A DNA stretch of 64,000 nt from Vibrio pelagius (GCF_024347575.1 NZ_AP025503.1:2604001-2668000), one strand, 5' to 3'. Counted from the stretch's first letter, positions 18,100 to 29,083 are shown. The notes: generated from the sequence alone by a model not told the origin. Numbers and translations: made by a program.

Positions 18100-20517
18100 T
18101 TACCACTCAAAAAGCTTCTTTAGCCACTGCTTTGGTTGGCTTTCACACCCCTTTTTAATATCACCACGTTCATCCCAAATAGGTAACTGCACGGGGCCAT
18201 CGCAATCAAACTCTAGTGCTCCTGAGCTCGTATTTCTAAAATGAGCAGTGGTTATGCCATTTGGCCAAGGTAAACGCAGCACTTCTGGGCCGCGTTGTTT
18301 TAGATAATCAGCATAGACACGCAGGGCGCCACTCGAACCTGTTAATTTCGTTGGTTTATTGTCATCGCGCCCTAACCAAATGGTGGTGACCTCGCGACCA
18401 TCAACACCAACAAACCAACTGTCGCGGCTGTCGTTACTGGTACCGGTTTTACCTGCGAGTCCAGCCCAAGAGAACTGGTTTTGCAAGAATCGTCCCGTAC
18501 CTTCCGAAACACCCCGCTTCATCGCATAAGTGGTAAGCCACGCGGCTTGTTGCTCGACACTTTGTGACACACGAGGTATCGATTGATAGAGCACCTCACC
18601 ATTACTATCCACCACTGAGCGCAGCGCTGACAGAGTTGCTTTCTTACCGGAGTTGGTCACCGTTTGATACATCTGTGCCACTTGGAAAGGCGTCAGAGAA
18701 AATGCACCTAGGAACATCGATGGCACAGGACGAATCTCACTCTTATTCACCCCCAGCTGTTCGATGGTATTCGATACGGATTCAATACCAAGTTGCATTC
18801 CCAAGCGAACCGTCGGCACATTGTAAGACTTAGATAGCGCCACATATAAAGGCACCTCTCCTCGGAATTTACGGTCGAAGTTTCTCGGGCTCCACATGCT
18901 CCCCTTACTGCCTTTCAAGCTCAGCGGTGTATCCATCAACGTGGTCGCCAGTGTGTACTTTTCAGGCTGCTGTAGTGCGGTCAGGTACACCGCAGGCTTG
19001 ACTAAAGAGCCGATTGGACGACTTGCATTGAGTGCACGGTTAAAGCCGTCGTAATCCGTGCGTTTGCCGCCGACCATCGCTCTTATCTCACCAGTATTAC
19101 GGTCAACCGCAACCGCAGCGGCTTCAAGCTTATTGCCTGCTGTTTGAGCTAGTTGAGGCACCTTACGTGCGATAGAGCGTTCTAGCTCTTGCTGTGAAAC
19201 AGGGTCTAGTGAGGTGAATACCCGCAAGCCCTTTTGCGCCTCGAATCGGTCGCCAACAAACTGCTTAAGCTCGATATTTACTTGTTGGAAATAAGCGGGC
19301 TGACGGCTCGCAATACGCGGGTTATCTTGAATATCAAGATCTCGACCGGCAGCCGCTTCATATTGACTCGCACTTAAAATATCTTGCTGCATCATCAAAC
19401 GTAATACCAAGTCACGCCGTGCCTTTGCACGCTCCGGATAACGAACAGGGTTATAATATGACGGCCCTTTCACCATTCCCACCAGCAGTGCCAGTTGATC
19501 GATTCTCAGCTCTTGGATTGGTTGGCCAAAGTAGAGACGCGATGCCAAACCAAAACCGTGGATCGCTTCACCACCATTCTGACCTAGATATACTTCATTT
19601 AGGTAAGCTTCTAAGATCTGATCTTTGCTATAACGGTAATCCAAAATCAGTGCGATATAAGCTTCACGAATCTTACGCCACAGAGTGCGCTCACTAGAGA
19701 GAAATAGGTTTTTAGCTAATTGCTGCGTCAACGTACTGCCGCCCTGAACGGTGCGCCCAGCCTTGACGTTAACCACCATCGCTCGCGCTATCGCTAATGG
19801 CGATACACCATCATGCTGATAAAAATCTCTATCTTCGGTCACGAGCAGCGCATCGACCATCACTTCAGGGAACTGGTTGCGCTTTAAAAAAAGACGTTGT
19901 TCGTCGTTACTTTTCTCAAGCATACCCAGCATCTTAGGTTCGATACGCAGGTAACCCATATCGCCCTTCTTCTCGAGCGACTGAATGCGGGTTAACTCAT
20001 TGCTATCGAAATGAAGCATCACATGGCGGTCTGCTTCTGGGCCATCCACAAATTCGAATGGGCGACGGATCAGCTCAATCTTAGTGGAAGACGAGGAGTA
20101 CTCACCAGGATGACGAGGGGCACTGACCTTGCGGTAATTGAGCACATCAAGCTCATTACGCACTTGCTGAATACTGATTGGCGTACCCGGTGATAAATCT
20201 AATACTCGCGCATAAACCACAGTCGGTAAGTCAAAGAGCTGCCCTTCAAAGCGCTGTTTGACGACCGTATCGAGATAAATGCCGACAAAGAGTAAGATCG
20301 CAGCGACGGCAAGGCCTGCTTTCCAAGCAAAGCCCCATAACATCTTCAACCAACCACGATTGGTTTTGCCTCCCTTACTCGGCGCGCGTTTTTTTGCAGC
20401 GGCTCTCGGCTTTCTGGCTTTGGTTGACTTAGCTCGAGGCGACTTAGCTGTCGGTGACTTTTTCGTAGGTGCCTTTTTCGCTGGCCCCTTTTGGGGTGTA
20501 AACATCTTTATCATCAT
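18100..20517 (-). CDS. mrcB: Bifunctional penicillin-binding protein 1B
   Basis: 805 residues. The cytoplasmic tail is a low-complexity Lys/Ala/Pro/Ser stretch (about 8-55), followed by one membrane anchor (about 65-85) and a UB2H-like region. The GT51 glycosyltransferase domain has EDRDFYQHDG and GGSTLTQQLAKN. The transpeptidase domain has SLVK with Ser504, SKSYN and KTGTS. All catalytic motifs are present, so it should polymerise and cross-link peptidoglycan. The start codon overlaps the hrpB stop (ATGA); the exact Met among MMIKM is uncertain. Pairing hrpB-mrcB is conserved in enterics and vibrios. Confidence 0.96.
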   Translation of the reverse strand: MMIKMFTPQKGPAKKAPTKKSPTAKSPRAKSTKARKPRAAAKKRAPSKGGKTNRGWLKMLWGFAWKAGLAVAAILLFVGIYLDTVVKQRFEGQLFDLPTVVYARVLDLSPGTPISIQQVRNELDVLNYRKVSAPRHPGEYSSSSTKIELIRRPFEFVDGPEADRHVMLHFDSNELTRIQSLEKKGDMGYLRIEPKMLGMLEKSNDEQRLFLKRNQFPEVMVDALLVTEDRDFYQHDGVSPLAIARAMVVNVKAGRTVQGGSTLTQQLAKNLFLSSERTLWRKIREAYIALILDYRYSKDQILEAYLNEVYLGQNGGEAIHGFGLASRLYFGQPIQELRIDQLALLVGMVKGPSYYNPVRYPERAKARRDLVLRLMMQQDILSASQYEAAAGRDLDIQDNPRIASRQPAYFQQVNIELKQFVGDRFEAQKGLRVFTSLDPVSQQELERSIARKVPQLAQTAGNKLEAAAVAVDRNTGEIRAMVGGKRTDYDGFNRALNASRPIGSLVKPAVYLTALQQPEKYTLATTLMDTPLSLKGSKGSMWSPRNFDRKFRGEVPLYVALSKSYNVPTVRLGMQLGIESVSNTIEQLGVNKSEIRPVPSMFLGAFSLTPFQVAQMYQTVTNSGKKATLSALRSVVDSNGEVLYQSIPRVSQSVEQQAAWLTTYAMKRGVSEGTGRFLQNQFSWAGLAGKTGTSNDSRDSWFVGVDGREVTTIWLGRDDNKPTKLTGSSGALRVYADYLKQRGPEVLRLPWPNGITTAHFRNTSSGALEFDCDGPVQLPIWDERGDIKKGCESQPKQWLKKLFEW

Positions 20518-23009
20518 CGATTCAACTGTCGTTTAGTTTTGGTCGTTGCTACATGGTTAGCCGGATCATCTGGCCAAGGGTGTTTAGGGTATCGACCTTT
20601 CATCTCTTTCTGCACTTCTTTATAAGCCCCAGCCCAAAAACCGGCTAAGTCTTGAGTGATTTGCAGTGGCCTTTGTGCCGGTGAGAGTAACTCAAGTACA
20701 ACCTTTTTACGTCCTTGAGCAATCAAAGGAGAGTCTTGCTCACCAAACACTTCTTGCATTCGAACCGATATCACAGGTTCTGCATTTTCTTGATAGCGAA
20801 TAGATTTGTTACTACCCGTAGGCATTACATAATGCGTAGGTAACCAATGGTCAATCTCTTGATTCAATGGCCATCCTAGATACGCCATCAAAGCCTGCTC
20901 GAGATTGACACTGTGCAGCCCTTTTACTGATTTCACGCCATTCAGGTACGGCGTTAACCAAGCATCTAAGTTCGTCAACAAACTTTGCTCATCCACCGCT
21001 GGCCACTCTTGCTCAGGTAGCCACTGCGCCGCACACAGTATGCGAGCTTGGAGCTGCTTTGCAGCCGGTGTCCAGTTCAATATATCTAGACCTTTTCGCC
21101 CTACATAATTGAGCAGTGCCTCACTAATTTTCTCACTATCCGGTTCAGGTAAGGCTTTGGTATTAATGACGAGCTGGCCCAGACAAACTCGCTGCTCAGC
21201 CACTAAGCGCCCGCGTGCATCATCCCAATCGACATAGTCACGAACAGTAAACATATCCGAAAAATGCGCTTCTAGATTCACGATATCGACTGCTGTCGCT
21301 AAGAATACTTGGCTGGAACGGCCTGCACTTCTCATTAGGTCGATCACCACTATGTACTCACTATCAGCGAGTGGGTCATCATCACGTACTTCTGCACCGT
21401 GACCATTCGCGAGCAGAAATTGATGATTCTGCTTACCTCGTGATTGAGCGATACGATCAGGAAATGCAAGACACAATGCCAAAGACAGCAGTGATTCATC
21501 AACACTTTGTAGGTCAAATTTGTGTTCTAATTTCGCCGAGAGCACTTTCACTCTCTGAGTCATGAAATGGTTGCGTGTGTGTTTTCCTTGCTGCAAACGG
21601 TATAAAGAGTGCTGGACATCAGAGACGTTACGCTCAGGCTCCTCAACCAACGCCGCAGCAGCAATCGCAGCGTTCAACAACTGACTACTGTGCTGCTTAG
21701 CTTTGGTCAGCATACTCGCAATCCGAGGTTCTAACCCGAGTTGCTGGGCTTGCTTACCTTGCGCAGTAAATTGCCTACTATGATCCAAAAGCCCTAATTG
21801 CTGTAGCAAGCTGCTCGCCTGCGCTAATGCCGCTTGAGGTGGAGTATCAAGCCAATGAAGCTCATCAGCACTTGTCGCTCCCCATTGAATCAACTCAGCA
21901 AGCAAAGAGGAGAGATCAGAATGAAGAATTTCAGGAACAGGAACCAAGGGCTGTTGTTGCAATTGAGCTTCGCTGTATAAACGAACGCATAAGCCTTCTT
22001 CAATACGCCCTGCGCGGCCCGCCCTTTGTTCAGCCGAAGATTGAGATATTTTGACCTGTTCTAGCTTAGTAACACCGATTTTCAAATCAAACTTTGCCAC
22101 TCGTTCCAACCCAGAGTCGACCACCAAGCGGATCCCTTCAATCGTCAGTGAGGTCTCGGCGATATTGGTCGCCAACACCACTTTACGCTTGCCTTTTTCA
22201 GCTGGCGAAATTGCTTTCTGTTGCTCAGAAAAACTCAACTGACCATACAGAGCAAATACATCCACGTCATTACTCAAATGTTGCAATCGCTCTTGCACCT
22301 GCTTAATCGCCGAAACTCCGGGCAAAAACGCTAACAGTGACCCCTGCTCTCTCTCCATCAAAGATTCGATTGTTGCGGCCATTTTAGCGGGTAAGTAATC
22401 ATTGGTTACCAACGGTTGGTAGCGGTATGCGACAGGAAATGAGCGCCCCTGTGATTCAATGTATCGGGCCTCTGGTAACAGAGTTTGCAGGGTCGTTTGA
22501 TCGAGCGTCGCTGACATCACCACTATTTTGAGATCGTCTCTGAGCGCTTCTTGGATCTCTAGGCTGAAAGCTAAAGAGGTATCAGCATGAATACTGCGTT
22601 CATGAAATTCATCGAAGATCACCATATCGACTCCCGTGAGCTCAGGATCACTCTGAATCATACGGGTCATGATCCCTTCAGTGACAATCTCCAGACGAGT
22701 ATTACTACTGGTTTTATTCTCCCCACGAACCCTAAAGCCAATCGTCTCCCCAACCTTTTCCCCCAATTGCTCAGCGAGATAACTGGCAATATTTCGTGCC
22801 GCAAGGCGTCTTGGTTCAAGCATAACTATCTTGCCACTCACCGCCTGAGACTTAACCAGTTGCAGTGGGAAGAACGTCGATTTACCCGCACCGGGGGCCG
22901 CTTTAAGAATGACTTGGGAGTGAGAACGAACGCCGGAGAGCAACTCGGGCATCACAGCTTCAATGGGCAGTTGTGACAATGGAAAGACCTTGTGGTGTAA
23001 TGTTGCCAA
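20514..23009 (-). CDS. hrpB: ATP-dependent RNA helicase HrpB
   Basis: 831 residues. DEAH-group helicase with Walker A APGAGKST (38-45), DEFH at 133-136, SAT motif (VVMSATLD) and the conserved motif VI region (QRAGRAGR). The C-terminal HA2/OB-type and HrpB-specific domains follow to about residue 800. The family is nucleic-acid stimulated; the physiological substrate in bacteria is unclear. It overlaps mrcB by four bases and is divergent from sfsA with only 37 bases between starts. Confidence 0.94.
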   Translation of the reverse strand: MATLHHKVFPLSQLPIEAVMPELLSGVRSHSQVILKAAPGAGKSTFFPLQLVKSQAVSGKIVMLEPRRLAARNIASYLAEQLGEKVGETIGFRVRGENKTSSNTRLEIVTEGIMTRMIQSDPELTGVDMVIFDEFHERSIHADTSLAFSLEIQEALRDDLKIVVMSATLDQTTLQTLLPEARYIESQGRSFPVAYRYQPLVTNDYLPAKMAATIESLMEREQGSLLAFLPGVSAIKQVQERLQHLSNDVDVFALYGQLSFSEQQKAISPAEKGKRKVVLATNIAETSLTIEGIRLVVDSGLERVAKFDLKIGVTKLEQVKISQSSAEQRAGRAGRIEEGLCVRLYSEAQLQQQPLVPVPEILHSDLSSLLAELIQWGATSADELHWLDTPPQAALAQASSLLQQLGLLDHSRQFTAQGKQAQQLGLEPRIASMLTKAKQHSSQLLNAAIAAAALVEEPERNVSDVQHSLYRLQQGKHTRNHFMTQRVKVLSAKLEHKFDLQSVDESLLSLALCLAFPDRIAQSRGKQNHQFLLANGHGAEVRDDDPLADSEYIVVIDLMRSAGRSSQVFLATAVDIVNLEAHFSDMFTVRDYVDWDDARGRLVAEQRVCLGQLVINTKALPEPDSEKISEALLNYVGRKGLDILNWTPAAKQLQARILCAAQWLPEQEWPAVDEQSLLTNLDAWLTPYLNGVKSVKGLHSVNLEQALMAYLGWPLNQEIDHWLPTHYVMPTGSNKSIRYQENAEPVISVRMQEVFGEQDSPLIAQGRKKVVLELLSPAQRPLQITQDLAGFWAGAYKEVQKEMKGRYPKHPWPDDPANHVATTKTKRQLNR

Positions 23010-23046
23010 TATTGTACATAAAAACAGTTCTCTCTAAATAAGTAAA

Positions 23047-23769
23047 ATGCACTTCGATCCTCCTTTAGAGTCTGCGACTCTTATAAAACGCTATAAACGT
23101 TTCCTTACAGACATCAAACTTCCTGACGGCAGTGAACGTACTATCCATTGTGCCAATACTGGTGCGATGACAGGTTGCGCTGAACCGGGAAACACCGTGT
23201 GGTACTCGACCTCCGACAACCCTAAGAGAAAATACCCAAACAGTTGGGAGATCTCAGAAACAGCACAAGGCGATCGAATTTGTGTGAACACTGCCCGCGC
23301 TAACCAATTGGCAGTGGAAGCGATTCAAAATGGCGCTATAGTTGAACTTTCGGATTATCAATCACTGCGTACCGAAGTGAAATATGGCAGTGAGAATAGC
23401 CGGATAGATATTTTGCTCGAGGATGAAACCAAGGCCGATTGCTATATCGAAGTGAAAAGCGTCACGCTACTAGCAGATGACCCATGTGTTGAAAAGGGAC
23501 AAGGCTACTTTCCAGACGCCGTTACTACGCGTGGTCAAAAGCATCTGCGTGAACTCACAGAAATGGCAGAATCTGGTCAAAGAGCAGTACTTTTATTCAC
23601 TGTTTTACATTCAGGTATTGAAAAAGTCTCAGCGGCACACCATATAGACGCCAAATATTCATTATTACTAAAACAAGCACAAGACGCGGGTGTTGAAGTT
23701 ATCTGTTACAAAGCGGAGCTCAACAATACTCAAATGGCATTGAATCAAGCGGTTGAATTCATCGCTTGA
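23047..23769 (+). CDS. sfsA: Sugar fermentation stimulation protein SfsA
   Basis: 240 residues, full SfsA length, with the conserved HCANTGAM and the nuclease-like core ([24 protein letters not shown]). The fold combines an OB domain and a restriction-enzyme-like domain that binds DNA; its cellular job is not settled. It precedes dksA as in E. coli, but the RNA ligase-like gene thpR that often sits between hrpB and sfsA is absent here. Confidence 0.94.
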   Translation: MHFDPPLESATLIKRYKRFLTDIKLPDGSERTIHCANTGAMTGCAEPGNTVWYSTSDNPKRKYPNSWEISETAQGDRICVNTARANQLAVEAIQNGAIVELSDYQSLRTEVKYGSENSRIDILLEDETKADCYIEVKSVTLLADDPCVEKGQGYFPDAVTTRGQKHLRELTEMAESGQRAVLLFTVLHSGIEKVSAAHHIDAKYSLLLKQAQDAGVEVICYKAELNNTQMALNQAVEFIA

Positions 23770-23906
23770 TTCACAAAATGCAGAACTCTGCACATTGATA
23801 GCAAGTTTACATTTGAGTGTTTGCCACCACTCGTTCTTTCTGCTATAGATACCCGCCTTAAAATTAGCTGCTTTGCAGTTGACTAGGTGTAAATAGGAGA
23901 TGCTGT

Positions 23907-24353
23907 ATGCCAGAATCTAAGAAAAAAGCGCTAGGCATCCTAGCAATCGCAGGTGTTGAACCATATCAAGAAAAGCCAGGTGAAGAGTACATGTCACCTG
24001 AGCAAATGGCTCATTTTACAAAGATTTTAGAAGCTTGGCGCAACCAGCTCAGGGAAGAAGTTGATCGTACTGTTCACCACATGCAGGACGAGGCAGCAAA
24101 TTTCCCAGACCCAGTTGACCGCGCTTCTCAAGAAGAAGAGTTCAGCTTAGAGCTACGTAACCGTGACCGTGAACGTCGTCTAATCAAGAAGATTGAGAAG
24201 ACACTAGACAAGATCGAAGAAGACGATTTCGGCTTCTGTGACTCTTGTGGTATCGAAATCGGTATTCGTCGTCTTGAAGCTCGCCCGACTGCTGATCTTT
24301 GTATTGACTGTAAAACACTTGCAGAAATCAAAGAAAAACAGATGCAAGGTTAA
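23907..24353 (+). CDS. dksA: RNA polymerase-binding transcription factor DksA
   Basis: 148 residues. The coiled-coil tip carries Asp68 and Asp71 ([10 protein letters not shown]), equivalent to E. coli Asp71/Asp74, and the zinc finger uses Cys111, Cys114, Cys132 and Cys135. It inserts into the RNAP secondary channel and with ppGpp controls rRNA and amino acid promoters. SD AGGAG is well placed. It has its own terminator, so it is at least partly independent of gluQ. Confidence 0.97.
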   Translation: MPESKKKALGILAIAGVEPYQEKPGEEYMSPEQMAHFTKILEAWRNQLREEVDRTVHHMQDEAANFPDPVDRASQEEEFSLELRNRDRERRLIKKIEKTLDKIEEDDFGFCDSCGIEIGIRRLEARPTADLCIDCKTLAEIKEKQMQG

Positions 24354-24370
24354 TCCTTGTTGATGTGAAG

Positions 24371-24395
24371 AAAGGGAGCACTCGCTCCCTTTTTT
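24371..24395 (+). terminator. Terminator of dksA
   Basis: Stem AAAGGGAGC (24371-24379) with GCTCCCTTT (24384-24392) and a run of T to 24395. Confidence 0.9.
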
Positions 24396-24440
24396 ATTTG
24401 GTCTTTTATTCCCCATACAACCATTACTTAGGCTTTTACT

Positions 24441-25316
24441 ATGAGTTATATCGGGCGCTTTGCACCTTCTCCTTCTGGCCCTCTTCATTTTGGCTCACTT
24501 GTGGCTGCACTCGGTAGCTACTTCCAAGCAAAATCACAAAAGGGACAATGGCTAGTGCGCATGGAGGATCTTGATCCACCGCGCGAAATGCCAGGAGCCG
24601 CCGATCTTATATTAAAAACCTTAGAGACCTATCAGTTGCATTGGGATGGCGAAGTCGTATACCAGAGTCATCGACACGCGGCTTACCAAGCTCAGATTGA
24701 ACAGTGGCTTACCGAACAGCAAGCTTACTACTGCGAATGTACCCGCAAGCAGATAAAAGCCCTAGGTGGCTTCTACAACGGTCACTGTCGTCACGCAGCG
24801 CTAAACGATAATGGTGAACGTGCGGTACGCCTAGTGATGAATCACCCTATTGAGTCATTTGAGGATATTCGCCACGGCACCATGAGCATCCCTGCCGAAC
24901 TCGCTAAAGAAGACTTTATTATCAAGCGCCGCGACGGTTTATTCGCCTACAACCTAGCGGTAGTACTGGATGATATCGCTCAAGGCGTGACAGAGGTCGT
25001 GAGAGGAGCTGACTTAATCGAGCCTACAGGCCGTCAAATCAGTCTCTATAAAGCGCTCAATCGGCCACAAGTCAGTTATCTTCATTTGCCTTTAGCGACC
25101 GATGCTACAGGTAACAAGCTCTCAAAGCAGAATCATGCACAAGGCATCGATTTAGATAACCCTAAACCGGCCCTTTTGAGCGCCATGCGCTTTCTCGGTT
25201 TCACTTTACCTTTCGACATTGAGCAGGGCTCTTTAAGCGAGATTTTGGCTTGGGGCTGTCAGCATTGGCGTATCAATCAGCTACCCGATACACTGCATAA
25301 AGAGCACCGTGATTGA
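24441..25316 (+). CDS. gluQ: Glutamyl-Q tRNA(Asp) synthetase
   Basis: 291 residues, about the catalytic half of a GluRS without the anticodon-binding domain. The HIGH-type motif appears as SGPLHFGS, the KMSKS-type motif as KLSKQN, and zinc ligands include CEC and CR around 99-117. It attaches glutamate to queuosine in tRNA(Asp). It lies 45 bases after the dksA terminator; dksA-gluQ-pcnB order matches E. coli. Confidence 0.95.
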   Translation: MSYIGRFAPSPSGPLHFGSLVAALGSYFQAKSQKGQWLVRMEDLDPPREMPGAADLILKTLETYQLHWDGEVVYQSHRHAAYQAQIEQWLTEQQAYYCECTRKQIKALGGFYNGHCRHAALNDNGERAVRLVMNHPIESFEDIRHGTMSIPAELAKEDFIIKRRDGLFAYNLAVVLDDIAQGVTEVVRGADLIEPTGRQISLYKALNRPQVSYLHLPLATDATGNKLSKQNHAQGIDLDNPKPALLSAMRFLGFTLPFDIEQGSLSEILAWGCQHWRINQLPDTLHKEHRD

Positions 25317-25499
25317 CACGTTCGCGGCATGAAATCGTATAAACGACACATAAAAATGCCATAACCCTTAGGTGTGTATAAGCGGACAATGTTCTCAAAT
25401 GGCTTCCGCTAGGCTATTATTAGCCGCAATTAAACTCTGCACTACCACTTTGGACTAAGAGAAAAGCAAAGTTGGCGATACCTACTTTGTTGTAAACTA

Positions 25500-26855
25500 A
25501 TGAATACAAACGACAATACCCCTAGCGAACAACGTGGATTCCACGATTTAGCTCTGAATATTTACACTCGACAAGAGCACAATATTTCACGCAAGCAGAT
25601 CAGTGATAACGCACTCAAAGTGTTATATCGCCTGAATGGTGCGGGTTTTGACGCATTCCTAGTCGGTGGTGGTGTGCGAGATTTACTGCTCGGCTCACAA
25701 CCGAAAGATTTCGACATCGCGACTAACGCGACGCCAGAGCAGATCAAAAACCTATTCAGAAACTGCCGTCTTATCGGTCGTCGCTTCCGCCTTGCGCACA
25801 TCATGTTTGGTCGTGACATCATCGAAGTCGCCACCTTCCGTGGTCACCACCAAGAACCATCGAAAAACGTATCAGCTCAGTCTAAAGAAGGCATGTTGCT
25901 GCGTGATAACGTCTACGGCAGCGTAGATGAAGATGCAGAGCGTCGTGACTTCACCATCAATGCGATGTACTACAACATTGCAGACTACAGCATCCACGAT
26001 TACGCTGGTGGTGTAGAAGACTTAGAAGATCGATTGATCCGCCTGATTGGTGATCCAGAAACTCGCTACCGTGAAGACCCGGTGCGTATGCTTCGTGCAA
26101 TGCGCTTCTCTGCGAAACTAGACTTTGACATCGAAGAAGACACGGCTGATCCAATTGAAGAGTTGGCACACCTGCTAAAAGATATCCCAGCGGCTCGTCT
26201 CTATGAAGAGTCACTAAAGCTTCTTCAATCAGGCTACGGCCTTGAGACTTACCACCTAATGCGCGAGTACAATCTGTTCCAACAGATGTTCCCAGCGGTG
26301 GCTGAGTTCTTTACTGAAGACTACTCTTCTCAGACAGAACAGATGCTAGACTTGGTGCTCGATTCCACTGACCTACGTATCGAAGATGGAAAACGCGTTA
26401 ACCCAGCCTTTATGTTTGCGGCCATCTTGTGGTACCCGATGAACAAACTGGCAGAGAAGCTGGCCGATGAGCTTGGTCTTTCTCAATATGACGCTATCAT
26501 GGAAGCGAGCAATGTTATTCTTGATCAACAAGTTAAGAGCATCGCTATTCCACGTCGTCACACAGCGACGATTCGTGAAGTATGGCAACTGCAACTTCGC
26601 CTACCTCGTCGCAACGGCAAGCGCGCTCAACGCCTAATGGAGCTCAACAAGTTCCGTGCTGGCTTTGACTTCCTTGAGATGCGCGGCGAGATCGAAGGTG
26701 GTGAAACCCAAGAGCTTGCTAAATGGTGGGAGCGCTACCAAAGCGCAGGACGCAACATGCGTCAAGCGATGGCAAACGATGTAGCGCCACCATCAAAATC
26801 AGGTCATCGACGCCGTAAGACTTACCGCAACAAGAAAAGTAAGCCGTCATCATGA
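25500..26855 (+). CDS. pcnB: Poly(A) polymerase I
   Basis: 451 residues. Class II nucleotidyltransferase core with LVGGGVRDLLLG and the catalytic DFDIATNA, the neck RRDFTINAMYYN and an arginine/lysine-rich tail (HRRRKTYRNKKSK). These features separate it from CCA-adding enzyme. It polyadenylates RNA 3' ends to promote decay. The chosen ATG has no recognisable Shine-Dalgarno. The frame is open upstream only to a stop at 25431 and contains no ATG, GTG or TTG, so this is the only credible start. E. coli pcnB is also known for weak, non-standard initiation. The stop overlaps folK (ATGA). Confidence 0.93.
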   Translation: MNTNDNTPSEQRGFHDLALNIYTRQEHNISRKQISDNALKVLYRLNGAGFDAFLVGGGVRDLLLGSQPKDFDIATNATPEQIKNLFRNCRLIGRRFRLAHIMFGRDIIEVATFRGHHQEPSKNVSAQSKEGMLLRDNVYGSVDEDAERRDFTINAMYYNIADYSIHDYAGGVEDLEDRLIRLIGDPETRYREDPVRMLRAMRFSAKLDFDIEEDTADPIEELAHLLKDIPAARLYEESLKLLQSGYGLETYHLMREYNLFQQMFPAVAEFFTEDYSSQTEQMLDLVLDSTDLRIEDGKRVNPAFMFAAILWYPMNKLAEKLADELGLSQYDAIMEASNVILDQQVKSIAIPRRHTATIREVWQLQLRLPRRNGKRAQRLMELNKFRAGFDFLEMRGEIEGGETQELAKWWERYQSAGRNMRQAMANDVAPPSKSGHRRRKTYRNKKSKPSS

Positions 26856-27337
26856 TCACAGCGTATATCGCGGTCGGCAGTAATCTGGCCGACCCTGTAA
26901 GCCAAGCTAATTTGGCTATCGAAACATTAAAAAGCCTACCGCAATCAAAGTTTATTGCGACCTCTAAGCTATATAGTAGCACTCCAATGGGGCCGCAAAA
27001 TCAACCCGATTACATCAACGCGGTGGTCGCTATTGAGACCGAATTAACGCCAATTGAACTGCTCAACTGCACCCAAGCGATTGAGCAAGAGCAAGGGCGT
27101 GTCCGTAAAGATGAGCGTTGGGGGCCAAGAACCCTGGACCTAGACATCATCTTATACGGCAATGAGGTGATCGATTCAGAGCGCTTAACTGTTCCTCACT
27201 ACGGAATGAAAGAGCGAGAGTTTGTTCTTTACCCGCTAGCTGAAATCGCACCAAGTTTACAACTCCCTGATGGGACTGAGCTCAGCGAACTGCTGAAAGT
27301 AGTCGATAAAAACGGGCTCAATGTTTGGCAAAAATAA
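26852..27337 (+). CDS. folK: HPPK, 6-hydroxymethyl-7,8-dihydropterin pyrophosphokinase
   Basis: 161 residues. Conserved N-terminal GSNLADP, the RxxRWGPRTLDLDI(I) signature and PHYGMKER are visible. It transfers pyrophosphate from ATP to the pterin in folate synthesis. Its ATG overlaps the pcnB stop, implying coupled translation, and panB begins 23 bases downstream. Confidence 0.96.
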   Translation: MITAYIAVGSNLADPVSQANLAIETLKSLPQSKFIATSKLYSSTPMGPQNQPDYINAVVAIETELTPIELLNCTQAIEQEQGRVRKDERWGPRTLDLDIILYGNEVIDSERLTVPHYGMKEREFVLYPLAEIAPSLQLPDGTELSELLKVVDKNGLNVWQK

Positions 27338-27360
27338 GCCAGACGCATTAAGGAAAACCA

Positions 27361-28155
27361 ATGAAAAAAGTAACCATTAACGACCTGATCAAGTGCAAAC
27401 GTGAAGGCCGCAAATTTGCAACGTCAACGGCTTACGATGCCAGCTTCAGTCAGCTATTCGAAAGCCAAGAGATCCCAGTCCTTTTAGTCGGTGATTCGCT
27501 TGGTATGGTACTGCAAGGCCAAACCGACACACTGCCAGTTACCGTTGAAGACATTGCGTACCACACTCGTTCAGTACGCGCAGGCAGCCCTAACTGCCTG
27601 TTGATGGCTGACATGCCATTCATGAGCTACGCAACACCTGAACAAGCTTGTGAAAACGCAGCAAAGATCATTCGCGCTGGTGCCAACATGGTTAAGATTG
27701 AAGGTGGCAGCTGGCTGGTAGATACAGTGAAAATGCTAACAGAGCGCGCTGTACCAGTTTGTGCGCACCTAGGTTTAACGCCTCAGTCGGTAAACATCTT
27801 TGGTGGTTACAAAGTACAAGGTCGCGATGACGAGCAAGCCGATAAAATGGTGGCAGACGCATTGGCTCTACAAGAAGCTGGCGCGCAAATCGTTCTTCTT
27901 GAATGTGTACCGGCTTCATTGGCAAAACGTATTACTGAAGCCTGTGATTTACCAGTAATCGGTATTGGTGCGGGCAATGTGACCGACGGTCAAATCCTAG
28001 TTATGCACGACATGTTCGGTATTTCTGCGAACTATATGCCTAAATTCTCTAAGAATTTCTTAGCGGAAACAGGGGATATGCGTAAAGCCGTGGCTAAATA
28101 TAAAGAAGATGTTGAGAGCGCACGTTTCCCTGATGACGCTCACACAATCGCTTAG
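27361..28155 (+). CDS. panB: 3-methyl-2-oxobutanoate hydroxymethyltransferase
   Basis: 264 residues, TIM-barrel PanB. Metal/substrate motifs [20 protein letters not shown] and LLECVP are intact. It makes ketopantoate using methylenetetrahydrofolate, which fits its position directly after folK. The panC start follows after 10 bases with SD GGAG, so panB-panC form an operon for pantothenate. Confidence 0.97.
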   Translation: MKKVTINDLIKCKREGRKFATSTAYDASFSQLFESQEIPVLLVGDSLGMVLQGQTDTLPVTVEDIAYHTRSVRAGSPNCLLMADMPFMSYATPEQACENAAKIIRAGANMVKIEGGSWLVDTVKMLTERAVPVCAHLGLTPQSVNIFGGYKVQGRDDEQADKMVADALALQEAGAQIVLLECVPASLAKRITEACDLPVIGIGAGNVTDGQILVMHDMFGISANYMPKFSKNFLAETGDMRKAVAKYKEDVESARFPDDAHTIA

Positions 28156-28165
28156 GAGTTAGAGT

Positions 28166-29056
28166 ATGCAATCTTTCGCTGAAGTAGCGGCTCTTCGTGA
28201 GCAGATTAAGCAATATAAACGTGATGGACGCACTGTTGCTTTCGTTCCTACTATGGGCAACCTTCATGAGGGTCACCTTACTCTAGTAAGAAAAGCGCGT
28301 GAATTGGCTGATATCGTTGTGGTTAGTATCTTCGTCAACCCAATGCAGTTTGATCGCGCAGACGATCTTAACAACTACCCTCGTACTCTAGAAGCTGACT
28401 TGAGCAAATTGACTGGTGAAGGCGTTGAGTTGGTATTTACACCAACGCCAGAGATCATGTACCCAGCAGGCCTTGATAAACAGACGTTTGTTGAAGTACC
28501 AGGCCTCTCTCACATGCTAGAGGGGGCTTCTCGTCCAGGTCACTTCCGTGGTGTAGCAACGATCGTAACCAAGTTGTTCAACATCGTTCAGCCTGATGTT
28601 GCCTGCTTCGGTGAAAAAGATTTCCAACAGCTTGCAGTCATTCGTCAAATGACAGCCGATCTGGCACTCGATATCGACATTGTGGGTGTACCTACGGTAC
28701 GTGAGATGGACGGCTTAGCAATGAGCTCTCGTAACGGCAACCTTACGATAGATGAGCGTCAACGTGCTCCAGTACTGGCTCGTACTATGCGTTGGATCAG
28801 CAGTGCTATCCGTGGTGGTCGTGACGACTATGCGTCAGTAATTGAAGATGCTACTGATCAGCTTCGCGCTGCAGACATACAACCGGATGAGATCTTCATC
28901 TGCGATGCTAAAACTCTGCAATCCATCACTTCTGAATCCACGCAAGCAGTCATTCTTATGTCAGCCTTCTTAGGCAAGACTCGTCTTATCGACAACCAAG
29001 TTCTTGATTTGGTGACGGAAACAAAAGATGAAGTGAAAGAAGAACCCGCTGAGTAA
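28166..29056 (+). CDS. panC: Pantothenate synthetase
   Basis: 296 residues. HIGH-type motif in [24 protein letters not shown] and the KMSKS-like SSRNGNL are all present. It condenses pantoate and beta-alanine with ATP. Last gene of folK-panB-panC; a bidirectional terminator separates it from the convergent yadH. Confidence 0.97.
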   Translation: MQSFAEVAALREQIKQYKRDGRTVAFVPTMGNLHEGHLTLVRKARELADIVVVSIFVNPMQFDRADDLNNYPRTLEADLSKLTGEGVELVFTPTPEIMYPAGLDKQTFVEVPGLSHMLEGASRPGHFRGVATIVTKLFNIVQPDVACFGEKDFQQLAVIRQMTADLALDIDIVGVPTVREMDGLAMSSRNGNLTIDERQRAPVLARTMRWISSAIRGGRDDYASVIEDATDQLRAADIQPDEIFICDAKTLQSITSESTQAVILMSAFLGKTRLIDNQVLDLVTETKDEVKEEPAE

Positions 29057-29083
29057 TTAACGGTTTCTTAAAAGCAAAATACG

